Source of the DNA: JBBIPA01 sp037443085
Lineage (GTDB): Bacteria; Chloroflexota; Dehalococcoidia; GIF9; UBA5629
NCBI GenBank assembly: GCA_037443085.1
Contig: JBBIPA010000006.1
Span: 1 to 64,000, forward strand
Length of the DNA: 64,000 bases
Direction: 5' to 3'
Part shown: positions 58,756 to 64,000 of the stretch, in pieces
How positions within the stretch are numbered: position 1 is the stretch's first letter
Layout of the letters: every line of letters begins with the position of its first letter
Notes under the pieces: generated by a model
Told to the model about the DNA's origin: nothing
What the model saw: the letters and a program-made list of their open reading frames with translations, nothing else
The model's database searches: none
Made by a program: the position numbers and the translations under genes

Positions 58756-61197
58756 GTGAATCTCAAAACAACCTTCTGTCCTTCATGCCATGCGGAAGTG
58801 CCCCCGCGCCAGCCGCTCTGTGGCAAATGTGGTATGCTGTTTTGCCCCCAATGCCGCATTCCGCTGTCTAAAAAATCCAGTTCATGTCCCGTATGTGGCT
58901 TTCTGTACCTGCCTGAGCAGGCTGAAGAGGCAGTACCTCCGACAAAATCCACCGGAGCAACAAGTCCCCGGGCTTCTCGTTTGAAACCACAACCTGCTGC
59001 TCGAGCTTCTGTACCACAGCCACCACAAATGGACCACGACGTATTGTCACAGCGCAATTGCCCGCAATGTGGCGTTAATACAGGTAAGGCATCCGGCGTC
59101 TGCCCGAGCTGCGGCTTACTTCTTAGCAGCAAATATACAGCAATGCCACAACAGCAGAAACAACCTAAATCACCGCCCGCTGGTCCGTCAGCAACACCGG
59201 CTTCAGAAAGCGTCACCGGGAGGAGCAAGCCTAAGGCAAAACCCGAACCAGCAGCAACAAAAATCGAGGTCACCAGGCCTGAGAAAAAAGAGCCTCCTCA
59301 TCCGATGCCGGTAGTAACGCCTGCTGAAAAAGTCGAGTCGCCTGCTGTCGGAGAAAAGGAATCGGTTGCGCAGGCACCCGTTGAGACACCTCCGGAAACA
59401 GTAGAGGCGATTGTTGCTGAGAGTAAAGAGACGGTTACCGAGGCACCCGGCGTGACGTCTCCAGAACTGGTTGAGCTACCTGCCCCTGAGGCAAAGGAAC
59501 TTCTCGAGCCACCTCCAGAACTGGTTGAGCTACCTGCCCCTGAGGCAAAGGAACTTCTCGAGCCACCTCCAGAACTGGTTGAGTTACCTGCCCCTGTGGC
59601 AAAGGTGCTCCTCACGGCTCCTCTGGAACTGCCCGAGATATCTGCTCCTGCGGCGAAGAATTCGTTACTACCATCTGTTATTGAACTGCCTCCGCATACA
59701 GTGGAAACATCTGCTCCCGAAGAAAAGGTGCTGGTGGCACCGGCGTTCAATGGCTGGCAATTACCTTTGATAACAATCCTGGATGAGCCTGCGGAAATGG
59801 CGCTTAACCAGAGCGATATGGAGAAGCGGGCACAGCTCATCGAAGAGGCTATAAACAGCTATGGCGTTGAGGCTAAAGTAGTCCAGATTAATGTTGGCCC
59901 TACTGTAACCCAGTTCGGAGTCGAGCCCGGCTGGGACCGCAAATATAAAAAGATTCGAGAGCGGGATAAAGACGGCAGGGTTATTATCCGTATGGAGGAG
60001 GTATCCAGGACCAGGGTCAAAGTAGACCGCATTAGCGCCCTGGCCAGTGACCTTGCTCTGGCACTGGCGGCGCCAAGCATCCGGATTGAAGCTCCGGTGC
60101 CGGGGAAATCAATAGTAGGCGTCGAGGTGCCCAATACTACCTTTGACGTGGTCAATCTGCGCGGCGTAATTGAGAGCATTGCCTTTCAAAATGCTTATGC
60201 CAGATCAAAACTGGCCATAGCCCTGGGCAAGGGCGCCGGAGGAGAAACAGTGGCTGCGGAGCTGGATAAAATGCCCCATCTGCTTATCGCCGGAGCCACT
60301 GGCAGTGGTAAGACTGCCTGTCTCAACTCAATTATCTGCAGCCTCCTTATCTACAATACCCCGGATGATGTCCAGTTCATTATGATTGACCCCAAGCGGG
60401 TAGAGCTGGTCAATTTCAATAGCCTGCCTCACCTCAAAGCTCCGGTGATTGTGGACACTGACAAAGCAATACTGGCGCTACGCTGGCTCAATCAGGAGAT
60501 GGACAACCGCTATCAAAAGTTTGCCCAGGCTGGAGCACGCAACATCGAAAGCTACCACAAAAATGGGCGAAACGGAGATAAGATGCCCTATATAGTAGTG
60601 GTCATCGATGAGCTGGCTGACTTGATGATGGCAGCCTTTGACGAGGTAGAGCATACGCTGTGCCGCTTAGCTCAACTGGCTAGGGCTACTGGCATTCATC
60701 TCATCGTTGCTACTCAACGTCCCTCCGTTGACGTCGTGACCGGTCTCATCAAGGCCAATTTCCCCACGCGTATCAGTTTTGCGCTCACTTCGCAGGTAGA
60801 CTCCAGGACCATCCTCGATTCTGTCGGAGCCGAAAAGCTGCTGGGCAAAGGCGATATGCTGTATCTGCCCACAGATGCCAGCAAACCAAAGCGTCTTCAG
60901 GGGACCTTTGCCTCCGATGCTGAAATAGACAGGATAGTCAATTTCTGGAGTGGTCAAAGAAGACCCGAAGTAGTGCCAATTAATTTTGCGGAAATGAGCC
61001 AGCTTGTTTCCACTGAAAAAGGCGATGAAGACGCTCTGATGGAAACCGCCAGGCAACTGGCCCGAGAACAGAAAAACATATCAACTTCCTTTTTGCAGCG
61101 CCGCCTGGGTATTGGCTATCCCAGGGCTGCCCGGATAATGGATAAGCTGGAAGAAGAAGGTTATGAGAGGGGAGCGGCAGAATCAAATGGTAAATGA
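58756..61197 (+). CDS. FtsK/SpoIIIE-type DNA translocase without membrane spans, with zinc ribbons
   Basis: This 813-residue protein has two N-terminal zinc-ribbon regions (CPSCHAEV with CGKCG, CPQCR with CPVCG, then CPQCG with CPSCG; residues 8-120), a long Pro/Glu/Ala-rich linker with tandem repeats (about 150-345), a FtsK alpha/beta core (about 365-680) and a C-terminal winged-helix gamma domain (about 755-810). Walker A is AGATGSGKTACLNS, Walker B VVVIDELADLMM. The usual four-span N-terminus is absent, so it is likely soluble. It would move double-stranded DNA. The GTG start has AAGGAG 12 bases upstream. Confidence 0.9.
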   Translation: MNLKTTFCPSCHAEVPPRQPLCGKCGMLFCPQCRIPLSKKSSSCPVCGFLYLPEQAEEAVPPTKSTGATSPRASRLKPQPAARASVPQPPQMDHDVLSQRNCPQCGVNTGKASGVCPSCGLLLSSKYTAMPQQQKQPKSPPAGPSATPASESVTGRSKPKAKPEPAATKIEVTRPEKKEPPHPMPVVTPAEKVESPAVGEKESVAQAPVETPPETVEAIVAESKETVTEAPGVTSPELVELPAPEAKELLEPPPELVELPAPEAKELLEPPPELVELPAPVAKVLLTAPLELPEISAPAAKNSLLPSVIELPPHTVETSAPEEKVLVAPAFNGWQLPLITILDEPAEMALNQSDMEKRAQLIEEAINSYGVEAKVVQINVGPTVTQFGVEPGWDRKYKKIRERDKDGRVIIRMEEVSRTRVKVDRISALASDLALALAAPSIRIEAPVPGKSIVGVEVPNTTFDVVNLRGVIESIAFQNAYARSKLAIALGKGAGGETVAAELDKMPHLLIAGATGSGKTACLNSIICSLLIYNTPDDVQFIMIDPKRVELVNFNSLPHLKAPVIVDTDKAILALRWLNQEMDNRYQKFAQAGARNIESYHKNGRNGDKMPYIVVVIDELADLMMAAFDEVEHTLCRLAQLARATGIHLIVATQRPSVDVVTGLIKANFPTRISFALTSQVDSRTILDSVGAEKLLGKGDMLYLPTDASKPKRLQGTFASDAEIDRIVNFWSGQRRPEVVPINFAEMSQLVSTEKGDEDALMETARQLAREQKNISTSFLQRRLGIGYPRAARIMDKLEEEGYERGAAESNGK
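59464..59571 (+). repeat. Tandem 54-bp repeat inside the FtsK-like gene
   Basis: Two identical 54-bp units (59464-59517 and 59518-59571) encode ELVELPAPEAKELLEPPP twice. A third, diverged unit follows. The identity of the first two at DNA level points to recent duplication. Confidence 0.85.
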
Positions 61198-61335
61198 TAC
61201 CTCTATTACAGCAAACCTCAGCTACATTAGACACTTGCTCATATGGCATTGGTCTCTACGGGATTGTGATACAATGAATTAGTTGTAGTTCAGAAGAGCA
61301 AATTTGCAGTAGATTAACCTGCGCAGGAGGGTTTC

Positions 61336-61755
61336 ATGAACGGGTTCATTTGGGCGGCTTTCACCTGTTATTCACTGTCAGTGATTTTCGCAGTCATTAT
61401 AGGTTTCAGGTATTTAATAAATCCGAAATTATTTCATTATCACGAATGGGCATTGGGGAGGAAATGGGAGGAGTTGGGCTTAAGGCTGCAAACGCTTCTT
61501 GCTGCTTTCATGAAGGGTGTGGGTGGGGCTATCGTAGCCCTGGGCTTGTCCATCGCAGCAATGATTATTTTCGCTTTCCGTTCAGGTGAAATGTGGTCAT
61601 ACTATGCAATTCCCGTAGTTAGCCTCATCGGCTGGGGGATCTGGCTTTATCTTATGATGTTTATCAGGCAAAAAACAAAAGCTAGAACTCCCGTCTTTGT
61701 ACCAGTTGTTGGTGTTGTGCTGATTGTTATGGGATTTATACTATCGTTTTTCTAA
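61336..61755 (+). CDS. Hypothetical four-span membrane protein
   Basis: This 139-residue protein has four hydrophobic spans (about 5-25, 55-78, 88-108 and 118-138). No family is recognised. The first loop has FRYLINPKLFHYHEWALGRK. AGGAGGG precedes the ATG. It is alone after the FtsK-like gene and converges with the HAD gene. Confidence 0.65.
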   Translation: MNGFIWAAFTCYSLSVIFAVIIGFRYLINPKLFHYHEWALGRKWEELGLRLQTLLAAFMKGVGGAIVALGLSIAAMIIFAFRSGEMWSYYAIPVVSLIGWGIWLYLMMFIRQKTKARTPVFVPVVGVVLIVMGFILSFF

Positions 61756-61830
61756 AAAGTTTGAAGGGGAAGTTGGTATAACTAATGGGGGCAGGGCAGC
61801 ATCGGTAAAATACAAAAGGCAAGCTGTTTA

Positions 61831-62520
61831 TTATCGTGGCAGAACTTGCCAACCTCTGCATCGAGCTAAGTCCAGTAGTTTCTTATCGGGATAGGTAGCC
61901 ACAGGATTGCCTACCATTTCCAGCACGGGAACATCAATGATGCTATCGGCATAGGCAAAACTGGAGGCAAGGTCTATATTCAGCTTTGCCTGACCGATGA
62001 ATTCACCTAGTAGTCTGGCTTTGTTTATCCCGAAACACAGAGGTTCCACAATACCGCCTGAGCAAACATCATTTACCATTTCAATTTTAGTGCCCACAAC
62101 ATGCTCTATGTCCAGCCTTTGCTTTATTACCTCCAGAAAGTCACTGAAACTGCCTGAAAGGATAATAGTGGTATGCCTCTCTTTTTTGTGTCGCTGCACC
62201 AGTGCCATAATATCTGGCCGCAGAAGTTTCGAAACGTAATTGCTGACTATCCACTCGAAGATTTTTAGAATTTCCTCCGTTTTCAATCCGCGAAGGGTAA
62301 CAGCCAAATCCTCGCCCCATTTCACTTTATAGGTCTCCTCACTCAATATCTTCAGTTTGCTGGCTATCCATAGGGGCATATGTGTAGTGAGATAAGCTGC
62401 AACCGAGGGCAGCTTCGTCTTGTGTTTAATATGGTGCTTCACTATTCCCTGCCAGAAATGACCGGTGAATAACGTACCGTCCAGATCAAAGATTGCCGCC
62501 GTTTTTCTGTCTAATGTCAT
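61831..62520 (-). CDS. HAD-superfamily hydrolase, SerB-like (HAD-IB)
   Basis: This 229-residue phosphatase belongs to the HAD-IB group. AIFDLDGTLFTGHF has the nucleophile and general acid Asp, ILSGSFSDFL has the motif II Ser, and YADSIIDVPVLEMVGNPVAT has motif III/IV aspartates. An all-helical cap lies between. Phosphoserine, phospholipid or sugar-phosphate hydrolysis is possible. There is no ribosome site of note. The downstream area has no terminator. Confidence 0.88.
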   Translation of the reverse strand: MTLDRKTAAIFDLDGTLFTGHFWQGIVKHHIKHKTKLPSVAAYLTTHMPLWIASKLKILSEETYKVKWGEDLAVTLRGLKTEEILKIFEWIVSNYVSKLLRPDIMALVQRHKKERHTTIILSGSFSDFLEVIKQRLDIEHVVGTKIEMVNDVCSGGIVEPLCFGINKARLLGEFIGQAKLNIDLASSFAYADSIIDVPVLEMVGNPVATYPDKKLLDLARCRGWQVLPR

Positions 62521-62881
62521 TTATTTTTTCTTTGACGAATGTCTGAATTATACCACACAGCCCCGGGGCAATGTTGTGAATTGATTCGCCGGTGGATACA
62601 AGGTAAGGAACTCGGGCACCCTCTTGGGTCATACATTAATACCTGTCTTTTTCCTCAACTTACTGAATAGCGTTTCTATTGCGTAAGCCTTTAATCCAGT
62701 GCACTGCTTACTAATCAATAGGCTCTCACAATAGCCATTCAGTTTATCCCTGATCATCATGTAGTATAGTAGATCCTTCGCTGAAATACCTTTGGCTTAG
62801 GTGCCGACTAGTTGGTGGCAGGTCAAACAATGGTATGGTAAAATACGACTCACTGAAGAAATATTTGCAGGAGGTGCGAAA
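62521..62881. other. 361-base intergenic region
   Basis: No gene is seen between the divergent HAD and cyclic-nucleotide-domain genes. A TATAGT lies near 62766 and a TAAAAT near 62840, but neither has a well-spaced -35. AGGAGGT at 62868-62874 belongs to the next gene. Confidence 0.5.
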
Positions 62882-63382
62882 ATGGCTATCGCTGATATTC
62901 TAAAGAGTTCTGAGCTTTTTGAAGCATTAGACAAACCTCGTATAGAAAAAGTCGCTCACCTTTGCCGTAGTCAGGCTTTTCAGCGAGGTGCAGTAGTATT
63001 CAATGAAGGGCAAGAGGCAAATGAGCTGTATCTTTTAGGCGAAGGTAGGATTGTATTAGAGATGGATATAAGTGCTCCCGGTCAACCACCTTTAACGACC
63101 GGCGTGGAAATAGTAAATAGTGGTGATGTTTTTGGCTGGTCAGCTCTGGTCGAGCCGCATGTATATAAATTGACAGCACGTTGTATGAGCACTTGCAACA
63201 CGCTAGCGATAACGGGCAACATGCTAAGAAAAATGATGACAGAGGACACAGGCCTTGGTTATCATATTATGAAAAAACTATCAGAGATCATCGCACTTCG
63301 CCTCACTTATACTCGGCTTCGTCTTACCAGTGGGGTTGGCATACCCTTATCAAGCCGTGAGTTAGAAACACAAAAGAAATAA
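62882..63382 (+). CDS. Cyclic-nucleotide-binding-domain protein lacking an HTH
   Basis: This protein of about 166 residues has one cNMP-binding (CRP/FNR-type) beta-roll, about residues 8-125. VVFNEGQEANELYLLGEGRI is the first half and GDVFGWSALVEPHVYKLTAR the phosphate-binding region, in which the usual Arg-Ala/Ser (e.g. GExALLxxxxRxAT) is not evident. There is no C-terminal helix-turn-helix, so it is not a standard regulator. It may sense a ligand for a partner protein. ATG 62882 with AGGAGGT is chosen over the longer frame from 62801. Confidence 0.82.
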   Translation: MAIADILKSSELFEALDKPRIEKVAHLCRSQAFQRGAVVFNEGQEANELYLLGEGRIVLEMDISAPGQPPLTTGVEIVNSGDVFGWSALVEPHVYKLTARCMSTCNTLAITGNMLRKMMTEDTGLGYHIMKKLSEIIALRLTYTRLRLTSGVGIPLSSRELETQKK

Positions 63383-63427
63383 CTTGCCTCTTCAATTAAT
63401 ATTTTTTACGATTGATTGTACCACTTG

Positions 63428-63541
63428 TTAAGTTAGTCCTATAAGCACTGCCACAGGTGCATAGTTAAGTGCACTGTACGGCCGTTCTTGATTATGTTCC
63501 TTTCTCTAACCTTCTATCAATATTCGAGCCTCATGAAGCCT
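63428..63541 (-). pseudogene. C-terminal relic of an IS3-type transposase
   Basis: On the minus strand the frame reads LHEARILIEG, a TAG at 63506-63508, then RKEHNQERPYSALNYAPVAV and a stop at 63428-63430. This matches the end of IS3-family integrase-core transposases, where the block is (I/L)xxWRxxYNxxRPHSALGY. The TAG sits exactly at the invariant Trp codon, so a TGG to TAG change has occurred. The rest of the transposase is missing. It lies about 110 bases from a tRNA-Met gene. Confidence 0.75.
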
Positions 63542-63648
63542 GAGGAAGAGGCCGTGCAGATGTACATGTTCGGGAAGGGGGCGGAGGGTGAGCAGTCCCC
63601 GTAAAAAGAAAAGGCCAGAAGTGTCTAGCTTCGAGCCTGATTTCTCGT

Positions 63649-63723
63649 TGGTAGCAGCGGAGGGATTTGAACCCCCGACCAAGGGCTTATGAGTCCCCTG
63701 CTCTACCCCTGAGCTACGCTGCC
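63649..63723 (-). tRNA. tRNA-Met (CAT anticodon)
   Basis: A 75-base cloverleaf with encoded CCA: acceptor GGCAGCG/CGCTGCT with a G-T first pair, D stem GCTC/GAGC, anticodon loop CTCATAA, and T-arm GGGGG-TTCAAAT-CCCTC. The CAT anticodon gives Met, or Ile if the C is lysidine-modified. The anticodon stem has an A-G mismatch next to the loop. Lack of a C1-A72 mismatch and of GGG/CCC next to the loop argue against initiator tRNA. Confidence 0.92.
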
Positions 63724-63856
63724 ACAACACTAAAAGTTAGCATAGATGGCTTTGTTTTTCAACTTCTCATCTCATACCTTTAGGTTGTAGCGCAACTTGA
63801 CAATTAGCTGCTGGAAACGTAATATAGGACTCCAGTCCGTGCTCAAAGGGTTGGCG

Positions 63857-64000
63857 ATGCTTTCTACCAACTGCCGTATCAGACAAATTATTGCTGTGGT
63901 GCTCATTCTACTGTTGAGCACCATGGTTTTATCCTGTATCAAGGTTGTTAGAGAGACGACGGTAGATAAGCCTGTTACCGAAACCGGAACGCCGCCAGAG
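63857..64000 (+). CDS. Lipoprotein, N-terminal part only
   Basis: A frame opens with ATG 63857 and runs off the window after 48 codons. It begins with a lipoprotein signal (VVLILLLSTMVLSCIKVV, lipobox Cys at about 27) followed by a Thr/Pro/Glu-rich stretch. AAAGGG lies before the ATG. The C-terminal part, and so the function, is not visible. Confidence 0.65.
   Translation, partial: MLSTNCRIRQIIAVVLILLLSTMVLSCIKVVRETTVDKPVTETGTPPE

Noticed and set aside
59464..59571. CRISPR-like repeat
   Set aside because: The 54-bp units are directly adjacent, in frame and inside a coding region with no spacers. No CRISPR array was seen anywhere in the window.
59298..59840. Minus-strand 180-codon Ser/Gly repeat protein
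   Set aside because: It is the antisense image of the Pro/Glu-rich repeat linker of the FtsK-like gene.
63506..63730. 74-codon minus frame across the tRNA
   Set aside because: It runs through the tRNA-Met gene and ends in the transposase relic. The N-terminal part is only translated tRNA sequence.

Overview
The window reads as a bacterial chromosome segment, most likely from a Chloroflexota (Dehalococcoidia-like) genome; this placement is inference. It is bacterial because it has sigma70-type promoters, Shine-Dalgarno sites, a bacterial Dtd, PfkA, MscL, FtsK, HisKA/HisKA_3 kinases and a bacterial elongator-type tRNA-Met. The Chloroflexota guess rests on an archaellum-type motility cluster next to a CaiB/old-yellow-enzyme style catabolic region, and on the absence of outer-membrane genes. 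A 45-base run of N at 13018-13062 shows this is a scaffolded draft.

Layout. 1-2 kb: the edge of a PAS histidine kinase, an AlkD-like DNA glycosylase and a small Fe-S protein. 2-17 kb: a catabolic region with a promoter-led minus-strand operon (M24 creatinase-like protein, 3-hydroxyacyl-CoA dehydrogenase, SDR), a divergent kinase/regulator pair, then GlcG-like protein, OYE-family reductase, a 49-residue methylmalonyl-CoA-mutase N-terminus-like microprotein, a PreA-like flavoprotein, an SRPBCC-like protein, a branched-chain-type binding lipoprotein and a double CaiB CoA-transferase. 17-21 kb: formyltransferase-like protein, a MacB/LolD-type ABC system whose ATPase is cut by an amber codon, an APC permease and a DUF5658-like protein.

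21-37 kb is the most remarkable part: more than 15 kb transcribed entirely from the minus strand. In transcription order it encodes a CheC-like protein, a coiled-coil/zinc-ribbon protein, a NarX-type kinase with a dead receiver domain, a NarL-type regulator, a stand-alone receiver, a class III-signal archaellin, an ArlC/D/E-like protein, ArlG-like, ArlF-like, ArlH, ArlI and ArlJ, a single-span membrane protein, a large Ig/FN3-like surface protein and a membrane HD-GYP protein. Together these look like a bacterial archaellum with its own control module. Archaellin has its own promoter and is separated from the motor genes by a strong hairpin, which could set filament versus motor stoichiometry.

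37-64 kb is mostly housekeeping: phosphofructokinase, glucan phosphorylase, DegV, MscL with a zinc ribbon, TspO, Dtd, MFS transporters, a sulfite-oxidase-like molybdoenzyme, a NapH-like Fe-S membrane protein, a soluble FtsK-like translocase with zinc ribbons, and a tRNA-Met beside the tail of a decayed IS3-type transposase. Signs of decay are scattered through the window: an internally deleted alcohol dehydrogenase, the amber-cut ATPase, a degenerate GGDEF domain and the transposase relic. Several structured intergenic elements are also present, including a multi-hairpin candidate RNA ending in an intrinsic terminator near 49.1 kb.
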